Below are positions 16,429 to 24,275 of a DNA stretch of 64,000 nt, piece after piece; the first letter of the stretch is position 1; each line of letters begins with the position of its first letter. The notes below the pieces were generated by a model, which was not told the DNA's origin, made no database searches, and saw only the letters and a list, made by a program, of their open reading frames with translations. A program made the position numbers and the translations under genes. Origin of the DNA: Daejeonella sp. (GTDB lineage Bacteria; Bacteroidota; Bacteroidia; Sphingobacteriales; Sphingobacteriaceae); assembly GCF_030684675.1 (NCBI RefSeq), contig NZ_JAUXXZ010000028.1, positions 1 to 64,000 on the forward strand. The letters run 5' to 3'.

Positions 16429-16911
16429 TCATAAATCCAAAATTCCGAAAGTCACTGAATGAGGCTGATTAATGTCAATAATTGTAAAGTGAGGATTAGT
16501 ATTCTTTTTTAAAACGCTGTATGCTTTTTGACTTTCAGAATCTGAAGTAACGAAATGTTCTATTGAAGCTTCTGTATCTGCTTGAGCAAATAGTTTAGAA
16601 TCATTTGGGATTAATACTCGCTCATTGAAATTGACTTTCCCTGCACGTCTTTCGTTGTAAAGAATTTTTGCAAATTCGCCAGTTCTCTTTGAATGACTTA
16701 AGTTAAATGGAAGGATCTTGAGATTTCTTAAGGGCAACTGATCAATCGTACCTCCAACACAATATTCAGCGACACTAATAGTGGAGATAATTAGGGAATA
16801 TTCCTTTTCAAGAAAATATCGAAAATATCCATCAGCGTTTTTAAACAGGGGATCATTCTCATTCAAGAATCGAAGAAAAAAGCTGGTGTCAAGTAAAACG
16901 GCTTTAGGCAT
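16429..16911 (-). CDS. PIN domain protein (second PIN gene)
   Basis: This 160-residue protein has a PIN-type N terminus (MPKAVLLDTSFFLRFL, acidic D8), E49 in SVAEYC, D104/D112 in NDSKLFAQAD and D124 in FVTSD, consistent with a metal-dependent RNase fold. It belongs to a different subgroup from the PIN protein at 15234. The frame extends to an ATG at 16932, but the ATG at 16911 matches the family start. Its first bases overlap the end of the upstream 259-residue gene by 8 bases, so the two are translated as a coupled pair. Confidence 0.82.
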   Translation of the reverse strand: MPKAVLLDTSFFLRFLNENDPLFKNADGYFRYFLEKEYSLIISTISVAEYCVGGTIDQLPLRNLKILPFNLSHSKRTGEFAKILYNERRAGKVNFNERVLIPNDSKLFAQADTEASIEHFVTSDSESQKAYSVLKKNTNPHFTIIDINQPHSVTFGILDL

Positions 16912-17683
16912 CGTATCCCCCTCTAATCTCATGCAGCCATTCGTCAGGGTTAACTGTTCCCAGCCACTTCATTGCCTTTTTACGCAGATTCTTTAAATAA
17001 TCAGTGTCATACTTTGGATTATAATCGAATAGTTCGATAAACTTCACACTGCCTTTATCAATCTCGCCGGTTTCAGAATGCTGTTTGCCTATAGCACGAA
17101 CCCCAAAGGATTTATATAATATATTGTCTTCAAACCCTTCCAGAACCTTTTGGGGTGTTTGTACGAAAATTGTTCCATATTCATCAGTCAACAAATGAAT
17201 ATTAGCTTTGTCTTTACCGCCTGCATTAGTAATCTTACCGTAAAAGTAAAACTCAGCATCTGCCCAAAATGCTTCCGAGCTAAAATATCGGGTGGTTTTA
17301 TCAATGATTAGTTCGGTAGACTGACTCAATGATGTACTTATCGAAATAACATAATCCTTTTTAATAGCATTGTCCTGGAATAATTCAATCGCTTTAGCGG
17401 TATTTATATCCAGAAAATCTATGCTTTTTGTAGATTCAACTTGCCCAAGTACAGCATTCAAGCCTATAATTGCCTGTATACTGGTTTTAAAAATATGTCT
17501 TACTGAACCCTCTTCGAGTTGATAACTTATTACCGGCCTATCTTTCTTTTCATTGGGAAACAGAAGGTCTTCTGAGCGCTCCAATATCGAAATCAGTTCT
17601 CTCACATCATAGATGTCAGGTTTGAGTTCAAGGTTACCCTTAGTACCTATAATACGAATTTCTAAATGACCTATCTTTTCCAC
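16904..17683 (-). CDS. Uncharacterised protein coupled to PIN gene, possible antitoxin
   Basis: This 259-residue protein starts at GTG (17681-17683). It opens with alternating strands (HLEIRIIGTKGNLELKP), then helices, and a middle part with KTTRYFSSEAFWADAEFYFYGKITNAGG that looks like a beta-rich domain. The C terminus (KAMKWLGTVNPDEWLHEIRGGYDA) is helical and ends inside the PIN gene start. It has no HTH, RHH or AbrB signature that I can see, and it is far larger than an ordinary VapB antitoxin. Position upstream of and overlapping a PIN gene suggests an antitoxin or regulator role. That is inference only. Confidence 0.65.
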   Translation of the reverse strand: MEKIGHLEIRIIGTKGNLELKPDIYDVRELISILERSEDLLFPNEKKDRPVISYQLEEGSVRHIFKTSIQAIIGLNAVLGQVESTKSIDFLDINTAKAIELFQDNAIKKDYVISISTSLSQSTELIIDKTTRYFSSEAFWADAEFYFYGKITNAGGKDKANIHLLTDEYGTIFVQTPQKVLEGFEDNILYKSFGVRAIGKQHSETGEIDKGSVKFIELFDYNPKYDTDYLKNLRKKAMKWLGTVNPDEWLHEIRGGYDA

Positions 17684-18085
17684 AATAACAAATTTACAAA
17701 TTTAAGAGTAATAAATTCTATTGCCCATTACAAAGGCATTCAAAATACTTTTGTTACTTGAATAGCGATATGTTTTAAAAAATTCCTTTTGAATCCTCAT
17801 GGGTTTTCTTGATTTTATCATTACTGAATATTCGTTAATAATAATTGATCAATTAACCCAAAATAAAATGAGACTCATTATGTCAGCCGTTTCACAAAAC
17901 TATCTGTTAAACCCAAGAAATCAAAGATTAATGGCAGGATAGCCTGTTGTCCACGGTATAAAAAATCGCCTTTCCCGATTTTTTATACATCTTTCATATT
18001 CTTTACTTAAATTTATACGTTAACCAGTTAAAAGGGAATGCAGGAGATTTGATTCCCCCTCCGCATTTCCCGTTCGTTGAATTAT
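17684..18085. other. Intergenic region with one strong hairpin
   Basis: About 400 bases separate the divergent PIN-partner and NlpC/P60 genes, so both promoters should lie here. No perfect TAnnTTTG box was placed with confidence. A short frame at 17868-17942 (24 codons) ends just before the hairpin at 17956-17988. No RNA gene was recognised. Confidence 0.4.
17956..17988. terminator. Perfect 13-bp hairpin, terminator-like
   Basis: The arms GTATAAAAAATCG and its exact complement flank the loop CCTTTCC. The stem is AT-rich with an internal T6 run. It lies upstream of the NlpC/P60 gene rather than downstream of a recognised gene, so it may end a small unannotated transcript or be a leader structure. 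Confidence 0.5.
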
Positions 18086-19309
18086 ATGAAGAAGTTTTTT
18101 TCTTTTCTTGGTCTTATTTTATTTGTTAGTACCTATACTGAGGCAGCTCAGCCTGATTCTTCTGTAATTAAGCGGGTAAATGAATTGTCAGGCATCGTGC
18201 AAAAGAAGTACGCACCTGATAGAAGAGTAGAATTTTATCAGCTCAAACAACAAACCGAGGCTCCCTTAGTCTATAAACTCGAGGTTAGCAGACAGGAAGC
18301 TGCAACTGAATTAAAGACTTTACTGAGTTCCGAAAATCTGTTTGTTCAGATTAATGAAGAAGTTCTTCCATCAAGAGATCTTGGTGAGAAGGTTTACGGC
18401 ATTGCAAATTTATCAGTCATAAATACAAGGTATGGACCTGATCATGCTGCAGAAATGGCCACTCAGGCGGGTTTGGGAACTCCACTAAAAGTCTTAAAAA
18501 AGGAAAGAGGGCACTATTTTGTGCGCACACCCGACAATTATCTTTCCTGGACGGAGTCTGCCGGGGTAAGCCTGATGACTAAATCAGAATTTGAGAATTG
18601 GCAAACAGCAGAAAAAGTTATTTATACTGATTTGTATGGGCAGGCCTATTCTGAGGCATCCGAGGCATCTCTGCCGGTTTCCGATCTTGTTGCAGGCAAT
18701 ATCATGCAGTTAATTACTGAGTCGAATGGTTTTTATAAAATTTCGTTTCCGGATAAAAGGATAGCTTATATTTCCGTTAAAAAGGCCCGGTCATTTGATC
18801 AGTGGAAGGACCTTCCTGATCCAGCTGCTGATCAGATTCTGAGAACCGCCCGTAATTTTTTGGGTATTCCGTATCTATGGGGTGGTACTTCAGTAAAAGG
18901 CATGGATTGCAGCGGTTTTACAAAAACAAGTTATTTCCTGAATGGTATAGTAATTCCAAGGGATGCCTCACAACAGGCATTGGTTGGCGAGAAATTAGAT
19001 ATCCACGAAGGTGACTCTGTGAATATTGCAAAATCGTTAAAAACCCTGAAGGCGGGTGATCTATTATTTTTCGCTGCCAATAAAAAAACAAGACGTGTTA
19101 CGCATACGGCTATTTATATTGGCAATGGTGAATTTATTCAGGCTGCCGGATTGGTGCGAATTAACAGCATGATCAAAGGCGCTAAAAATTATGACGACTT
19201 TCAATCAAGAACGATGGTGGGTGCCCGCCGGATGCTTACAGCAATTGGTGAACCTGAAGTTACACGTGTAAATAAACATCCTTTTTATCAGAGGATAATT
19301 AACCAATAA
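18086..19309 (+). CDS. C40 family (NlpC/P60) peptidase with SH3-like domains, secreted
   Basis: This 407-residue protein has a signal peptide (MKKFFSFLGLILFVSTYTEA), a central region with SH3-like strands (about 100-235; VINTRYGPDHAAEMATQ), and a C-terminal NlpC/P60 domain. The catalytic cysteine is C275 in GMDCSGF and the histidine H340 in VTHTAIYIG. Such enzymes cleave D-Glu-to-diamino-acid bonds in cell-wall peptides. The long insert between Cys and His (EKLDIHEGDSVNIAKSL) is typical of Bacteroidota members. The frame begins at a TTG nine bases earlier, but the ATG at 18086 gives the proper signal peptide. The RRM gene follows 25 bases downstream. Confidence 0.9.
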   Translation: MKKFFSFLGLILFVSTYTEAAQPDSSVIKRVNELSGIVQKKYAPDRRVEFYQLKQQTEAPLVYKLEVSRQEAATELKTLLSSENLFVQINEEVLPSRDLGEKVYGIANLSVINTRYGPDHAAEMATQAGLGTPLKVLKKERGHYFVRTPDNYLSWTESAGVSLMTKSEFENWQTAEKVIYTDLYGQAYSEASEASLPVSDLVAGNIMQLITESNGFYKISFPDKRIAYISVKKARSFDQWKDLPDPAADQILRTARNFLGIPYLWGGTSVKGMDCSGFTKTSYFLNGIVIPRDASQQALVGEKLDIHEGDSVNIAKSLKTLKAGDLLFFAANKKTRRVTHTAIYIGNGEFIQAAGLVRINSMIKGAKNYDDFQSRTMVGARRMLTAIGEPEVTRVNKHPFYQRIINQ

Positions 19310-19334
19310 TTATAAACTAATCAATCAAAAGCAT

Positions 19335-19595
19335 ATGAATATTTTCGTTGGAGGACTTCCTTTTAAAGTAGATGAAAGAGAGCTAAGAGAAATTTTTGAA
19401 AAGTACGGTGAACTTACTTCCGTAAAACTGATCATTGATAAACAAAGCGGCCGGAGTAAAGGCTTTGGTTTTGTTGAGATGGCAGATGATGAAGCAGGTC
19501 AGCAGGCTATTGATGCCCTTGATGGTACCGAATTATACGGTCGTACCATAGGTGTCAGGGTCTCTGAAGATAAAAAACCGGACAAAAGGTATTGA
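19335..19595 (+). CDS. RNA recognition motif (RRM) protein
   Basis: This 86-residue protein consists of one RRM. RNP2 is NIFVGGLP (residues 2-9) and RNP1 is KGFGFVEM (42-49), with a charged tail SEDKKPDKRY. Bacterial single-RRM proteins of this type bind single-stranded RNA and, in cyanobacteria and Bacteroidota, are abundant post-transcriptional regulators. It lies close behind the NlpC/P60 gene; co-transcription is possible. Confidence 0.93.
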   Translation: MNIFVGGLPFKVDERELREIFEKYGELTSVKLIIDKQSGRSKGFGFVEMADDEAGQQAIDALDGTELYGRTIGVRVSEDKKPDKRY

Positions 19596-19787
19596 TGCAT
19601 TAAAAGGCTGATAGTCTTTAATGGGCTGATATTATTATTGTGGAACGGAAATTGTTATTGTTAAGACAGGTTTGCATTTTTAATGCTCAAAATTGTCTGA
19701 TGTTGCTGTTTATGAACACTGGATCATATTTCAGGTAACATTTGAATAACAATTACCAATTTTTCAAATACAAACCGGGTAATTTAT

Positions 19788-19795
19788 TATTTTTG
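19788..19795 (+). promoter_or_regulatory. Candidate -7 box upstream of DUF1573 gene
   Basis: TATTTTTG fits the Bacteroidota -7 consensus TAnnTTTG, 80 bases before the ATG of the DUF1573 gene. No clear -33 TTG was found at the usual spacing. Confidence 0.3.
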
Positions 19796-19875
19796 ATTAG
19801 CAGGCTTCGGATTTCTTAAAATGATCAGGGCTCTGTTTGATTGACAAACAATTATAAAAAAACTGTTTAACCATT

Positions 19876-20268
19876 ATGAAAAAATTAATCATTCTTTGCA
19901 GTGTTGTATTTTTATTTGCAGCCGTAACAGCATTTAATGTTGTCGAAAAAGCTGAATTTAAATTCGAAAAAGAAACGCATGATTTTGGCAAAATCCCACA
20001 GGGTAAGCCGGTAAGTGTTGAATTCAAATTTACAAATACAGGTGATGAGCCTTTAATTATAAGTAATATTGAAAGTGTTTGTGGCTGTACAGTACCTAAA
20101 TATACCAATACACCGGTATTGAAAGGTCAATCAGGAACAATTACTGTTACTTATAATGCAGCAGCACTTGCTCCATTCAGTAAAGGCTTGACTATCAGGT
20201 CGAATGCCAAGACTCCAATAAAAGTGATTTACATTAAAGGTGAGGTTGTTGCTGCTTCCGCAGAGTAA
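19876..20268 (+). CDS. DUF1573 domain-containing protein, secreted
   Basis: This 130-residue protein has a signal peptide (MKKLIILCSVVFLFAAVTAFN) and a DUF1573 Ig-like beta-sandwich (ETHDFGKIPQGKPVSVEFKFTNTG, then VCGCTVPKY). The VxxxCGCT motif is the family signature. Such proteins are common in Bacteroidota and thought to be periplasmic; their exact function is unknown. It is monocistronic with a terminator 13 bases downstream. Confidence 0.92.
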   Translation: MKKLIILCSVVFLFAAVTAFNVVEKAEFKFEKETHDFGKIPQGKPVSVEFKFTNTGDEPLIISNIESVCGCTVPKYTNTPVLKGQSGTITVTYNAAALAPFSKGLTIRSNAKTPIKVIYIKGEVVAASAE

Positions 20269-20281
20269 TTTCAATTTTTAG

Positions 20282-20321
20282 AAAAAAAGACCTGTGAATA
20301 GATTTTCGCAGGTCTTTTTTT
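20282..20321. terminator. Bidirectional intrinsic terminator
   Basis: The stem AAAAAAAGACCTG...CAGGTCTTTTTTT extends inward through TGAA/TTCG with one G-T pair. It sits between the convergent DUF1573 and SMP-30 genes. Confidence 0.9.
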
Positions 20322-20327
20322 GTGATC

Positions 20328-21236
20328 TTAAATTCCTCTTACGTTCATTTTCATGGTATAAACTGCTTTACTGGCAGTAATGAACAAAATATCCCTGTTT
20401 TTACCTCCAAAGCAAACATTTGCGGTTGATGCAGGAATTGCAATATGCTCAATTTTTTTACCGTCAGGATTGAAAACAGTCACACCACCCCTGCCGGTCA
20501 GATAGAGATTTCCCCGATTATCCAAAGTCATTCCGTCTGAACCCATATCGGCAAACAGACGACGGTTATATAATTCCCCTTTCTTACCAATATCATATTT
20601 ATAGGTTTTTTTATCACCTATATCAGCAACAAACAGGTTTTTCCCATCTGCTGATCCAATTATTCCGTTAGGTCTTACAAAATTACTGTCAACGACAAAA
20701 GCTGCCTTCGATCCTTTAGGAAAGTAGTACACACTTTGATTACTCAGATCAGGCTTTTTTCTTTCCCAATAAGGGCGTTGGTAATAAGGGTCAGTAAAAA
20801 AAATCCCACCTTTGGCATCAATCCAGAGATCATTTGGACCATTAAATTTTTTACCTTCAAAATTATCAAGTAATACTTTTACTTTTTTATCGGGACTGAT
20901 TTGCCAGATTTCATTTTTTTCATCTGCTGCAGTGATCAGATTCCCCTTTTTATCGAAATACATACCATCGGAATGCCCTGTTTTATCCATAAAAAGGCTA
21001 AGCTCACCTTCTGTACTGTATTTCCAGATCTTACCCTCAACGATATCGGTAAAGAAAACATCCCCGTTTTTATTAACAGCCGGCCCCTCAGTAAATTTGA
21101 ACTGATCTGAGATTAGTACAGGTTTTGCATTCTCTGCAATGATACCTGACTTCTCATCTTGGGGATTTTTAAAGGTTGAAGCGCTTAAATTCCAGATTGT
21201 AAGCGGAAAAAGCACGATTAGGATTAAGATTCTCAT
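20328..21236 (-). CDS. SMP-30/gluconolactonase-like beta-propeller protein, secreted
   Basis: This 302-residue protein has a signal peptide (MRILILIVLFPLTIWNLSAS) and the six-bladed propeller of the SMP-30/gluconolactonase/LRE family. Recurrent strands include FTEGPAVNKNGDVFFTDI, the metal-site region GPNDLWIDAKGGIFFTDPYY, and FVRPNGIIGSADGKNLFVAD. Family members are calcium- or zinc-dependent sugar lactonases. Substrate is not determinable. It precedes the SDR gene's 3' end by 19 bases on the same strand (SDR upstream), so the two may be co-transcribed. Confidence 0.88.
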   Translation of the reverse strand: MRILILIVLFPLTIWNLSASTFKNPQDEKSGIIAENAKPVLISDQFKFTEGPAVNKNGDVFFTDIVEGKIWKYSTEGELSLFMDKTGHSDGMYFDKKGNLITAADEKNEIWQISPDKKVKVLLDNFEGKKFNGPNDLWIDAKGGIFFTDPYYQRPYWERKKPDLSNQSVYYFPKGSKAAFVVDSNFVRPNGIIGSADGKNLFVADIGDKKTYKYDIGKKGELYNRRLFADMGSDGMTLDNRGNLYLTGRGGVTVFNPDGKKIEHIAIPASTANVCFGGKNRDILFITASKAVYTMKMNVRGI

Positions 21237-21255
21237 TTTGCTTATAATTTATGGT

Positions 21256-22041
21256 CTACAATGAAGGTGTTTTGCCACCATCTACTGGTAAATTGATACC
21301 ATTGATATAGGATGCAGCCGGACTTGCTAAAAATGCAATGGCTGCCGCCACTTCATGCGAATCGGCTATCCGGCCGGCAGGTATGGTACTGATCATATCC
21401 TTCATTACCGCCTCCTTACTTTTGTTATCGCGTTCGGCAATTGATGAGATGAGGGATTCCAGTCTGCCGGTCATCGTAAAACCGGGTAAAATATTATTCA
21501 CTGTTACACCAAATGGTCCGAGCTCTAATGCCAGTGTTTTGGCCCAGTTTGCTACTGCTCCCCGAACAGTATTGGATACTCCCAGCCCTTTTAAAGGTGT
21601 TTTAACTGAAGTTGAAATAATATTAATAATACGTCCGAAATTATTCTTCCGCATTCCTGGCGAAACAGCCTGTACCAGGATCTGATTACAGATAAGATGC
21701 ATATTAAAGGCATTAATAAATTCATCAGTACCGGCATCAATGGCTTGCCCGCCGGCCGGACCACCGGTATTATTGATTAATATATCAATTTGATTATTGA
21801 TTACATACTCATTGATGATAAGCTTCAATTGATTTTGGTCACTGAAATCTGCAACGAGGTAATGGTGCTTTTGATTCTGATTTATTGATAAACCCTGGAG
21901 AACTTCTTTAAGTTTATCTTCATTTCGGGACAGGAGTGTGATGTCAGCACCCAATAAGGCAAGTTCATTGGCACTGGATCTGCCAATTCCCTGGGTGCTT
22001 CCGCAGACCAGTGCTCTTTTTCCGGTCAAATCTAAATTCAT
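21256..22041 (-). CDS. Atypical SDR family oxidoreductase lacking YxxxK
   Basis: This 261-residue protein is close in layout to FabG-type short-chain dehydrogenases. It has the dinucleotide motif GSTQGIG (14-20), NNTGGPAGG (90-98) and the C-terminal PVDGG typical of SDRs. At the catalytic site the expected Tyr-x3-Lys reads S156-NTV-R160 (GVSNTVRGAVANWAKTL), so both residues are replaced. A subgroup of beta-ketoacyl-reductase-like SDRs with this divergence exists in conserved-domain collections (BKR-like), so it is probably a lineage trait rather than a mutation. Whether it is an active reductase is open. Confidence 0.85.
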   Translation of the reverse strand: MNLDLTGKRALVCGSTQGIGRSSANELALLGADITLLSRNEDKLKEVLQGLSINQNQKHHYLVADFSDQNQLKLIINEYVINNQIDILINNTGGPAGGQAIDAGTDEFINAFNMHLICNQILVQAVSPGMRKNNFGRIINIISTSVKTPLKGLGVSNTVRGAVANWAKTLALELGPFGVTVNNILPGFTMTGRLESLISSIAERDNKSKEAVMKDMISTIPAGRIADSHEVAAAIAFLASPAASYINGINLPVDGGKTPSL

Positions 22042-22068
22042 ATAGGATAAATGGCTTTCTAAATATGC

Positions 22069-22770
22069 TTACGATAATACAGAAAAATATTGTTCAAGTT
22101 CCTGGAGGGTATTTGAATTGGTGGCAATATCTTTGATAATCTTCCCTTTTTCCATTAATAAAATGCGTTCACACACTTCCGTAACATGGTTCAGGTCGTG
22201 ACTGGAGATTATTGTTGTAATATGCTTCTCCCTGCTGATATCTTTAACCATATTCTTCAAACGGATCTGGGTACTTGGATCGATGTTGGCAAATGGTTCG
22301 TCGAGCATCAGTATTTGCGGGTTCTGAATCATACAGGCAGCAACCCCAACTTTGGTCTGATTGCCTTTAGAAAGGTCGCGGATATATTTGCCTTTTTTTA
22401 AAATCTCTCCATTAAAAAATTCTGAAAAAGCAGGGAGTTCCGAGTCAACCTGAACTTTGCTTTTATTATGCAGTCCACCAATAAAGTGAAAATATTCTTC
22501 AGGTGTCAGATAATCAATCAAAAAACCCTCATCCAGATAAGAGGCAGTATAATCTTTCCAGGCTTCGCTTTCTGCGACATTTTTTTCATCTGAGAGCACT
22601 TCACCTGAATCCGGCCTGATCAGATCCAGCATCATACGGAAGAGGGTGGTTTTACCTGCACCATTATTTCCTACCAACCCGACTGTTTCTCCTCTTTTAA
22701 TGATTAATTCAGGAATATTGACAACCGTTACTCCGTTATATTTCTTTTTTAAATTACTTATCCCGATCAT
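22069..22770 (-). CDS. ABC transporter ATP-binding protein
   Basis: This 233-residue ABC ATPase has Walker A GNNGAGKTT (34-42), Walker B ILMLDEP (153-159), signature LSKGN (133-137, a variant of LSGGQ) and H-loop SSHD (189-192). The Q-loop region reads ASYLDEGFL without the usual glutamine. It lies one base after the stop of the DUF5687 gene upstream and is its obvious partner: a two-component exporter with one ATPase and one permease type. Confidence 0.92.
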   Translation of the reverse strand: MIGISNLKKKYNGVTVVNIPELIIKRGETVGLVGNNGAGKTTLFRMMLDLIRPDSGEVLSDEKNVAESEAWKDYTASYLDEGFLIDYLTPEEYFHFIGGLHNKSKVQVDSELPAFSEFFNGEILKKGKYIRDLSKGNQTKVGVAACMIQNPQILMLDEPFANIDPSTQIRLKNMVKDISREKHITTIISSHDLNHVTEVCERILLMEKGKIIKDIATNSNTLQELEQYFSVLS

Positions 22771-22771
22771 A

Positions 22772-24247
22772 TTATTTATTTCTAAAACCTTCTGCTATTA
22801 AATATCTTTTTTCCTGAAATCTCTTTACAAGTTTGTTCAGCCAGAACTCCCGGCTAATCATAAATATGAGGCCTATTACTGCTATCAAAGCCAGACCTGC
22901 TTCCGGATAACCTAATAGATTAAGCGGGTAATAAATCACAAAAGGAGCCAGTAAAAGAGGGATACTAAGTATCCATTGAGATGCTCCAACACCCTCCCAG
23001 TTAAAGGTTGCCCCCTTGCTCAAGTCAATTCTGCGATAGTTTTGGTTAGCAAAGTAAAGCACCAGTAATGTATTTACTCCCAGATTCCATATGAACATAA
23101 TGAAATGCACGATCAGAACTTTCCATCCGAAGTATACATAGGGAATAGTCAATAAAAAACAGATGGATGAGAAGAAAGTGAACAAGAGGAATTTTGATCT
23201 GAAAAAATCCATGGCACTGACTTTGCTTACCAAAATCCCATCGAAATGAGCACTTTGCCAGCTGAACATAAACTGCCCATAATTGATAATGAAAATACCG
23301 GTCATAAACATCCCGCAAAAGACTATACCAGAATATCCCGAAAATGTAGGGTTAGTATAAAAAATCAATCCGTAAAACATAAACATCAGACTCATTGTGA
23401 TAACCGAGCGGGGTCGTTTGTTTCTAAGTATTAGTTTTAACTCATTGGCTACCAGATCCCCGGCCTTTCCAAACCGGTTCAGATAAGGTATTTCAGTACT
23501 TGATTTATGTGAAGTATCTGCTGTATGTAGTTCCTCCAGATAAAGGTTTGACTTGAGATAGCGGTAATTAAGTATATAAACTACCAGTGCGAGTAATAGA
23601 AAGATGAGACAATAAAGTGGATTTTTGAGTATGAAATTGAATAATCCGGCAGATAATGCTGAGATCGAAAAAAGTTTAAAGTAGAAATCAAGTGACACGA
23701 AAAGGATCAAAGTGCCGAAGAAGATCAGCATCCACATAGCATTCAGATTCACCTTTCTTTTAATCCAGAGACTAAAAAAGTGATTTGAAAGTGTGAGCCC
23801 GATTATGGATACCAGTAAACTCCAGAATTGAGCAAGCCCATGTTCAGGTAAAACTACTTTAATGAGCAGTGGCAATGACAATAAAATTGGGGTCAGGTTA
23901 AAGGTAGTCCAGAGAGAAGTTAGTGAAAGATAATTTATAAGCTGATTTTTCTTAATTCTGAGATGCAAATAGGGTTTTACACTTAGGGTTGGCAATTCCT
24001 GCATTTGAAAACGAAGGAGAAGATCCATTAAAAAATAGTACAGAATATAGCTATTGAATGAGTAAAGGATATCCTGACCCGGGTTGGTCTTCTTCAGTAT
24101 CCGGTCAAGGAAAAAAGCAACGACAAGTACATTAAGCAGGAGATACAAAATGAGAATTGCCATCACCACTCTCATGACGACGCTTTTCCCGGTATTTTTT
24201 GACCTCCAGAATGCTTTTGACTGATGAATTAGAAAGGTTAAAGTCAT
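22772..24247 (-). CDS. DUF5687 family ABC permease
   Basis: This 491-residue integral membrane protein has about a dozen hydrophobic segments (for example VVMRVVMAILILYLLLNVLV near residue 24, and two long runs near 195-225 and 440-470). It matches the DUF5687 family, almost always encoded with one ABC ATPase in Bacteroidota and presumed to be the permease. The ATPase gene follows directly. Substrate unknown. Confidence 0.85.
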   Translation of the reverse strand: MTLTFLIHQSKAFWRSKNTGKSVVMRVVMAILILYLLLNVLVVAFFLDRILKKTNPGQDILYSFNSYILYYFLMDLLLRFQMQELPTLSVKPYLHLRIKKNQLINYLSLTSLWTTFNLTPILLSLPLLIKVVLPEHGLAQFWSLLVSIIGLTLSNHFFSLWIKRKVNLNAMWMLIFFGTLILFVSLDFYFKLFSISALSAGLFNFILKNPLYCLIFLLLALVVYILNYRYLKSNLYLEELHTADTSHKSSTEIPYLNRFGKAGDLVANELKLILRNKRPRSVITMSLMFMFYGLIFYTNPTFSGYSGIVFCGMFMTGIFIINYGQFMFSWQSAHFDGILVSKVSAMDFFRSKFLLFTFFSSICFLLTIPYVYFGWKVLIVHFIMFIWNLGVNTLLVLYFANQNYRRIDLSKGATFNWEGVGASQWILSIPLLLAPFVIYYPLNLLGYPEAGLALIAVIGLIFMISREFWLNKLVKRFQEKRYLIAEGFRNK

Positions 24248-24275
24248 ATTTGAAATTAAATAAAATAATACAAAC

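Noticed and set aside
17868-17942. 24-codon frame (MRLIMSAVSQ...) before the hairpin at 17956
   Set aside because: Too short and featureless to call; mentioned only as part of the intergenic region.
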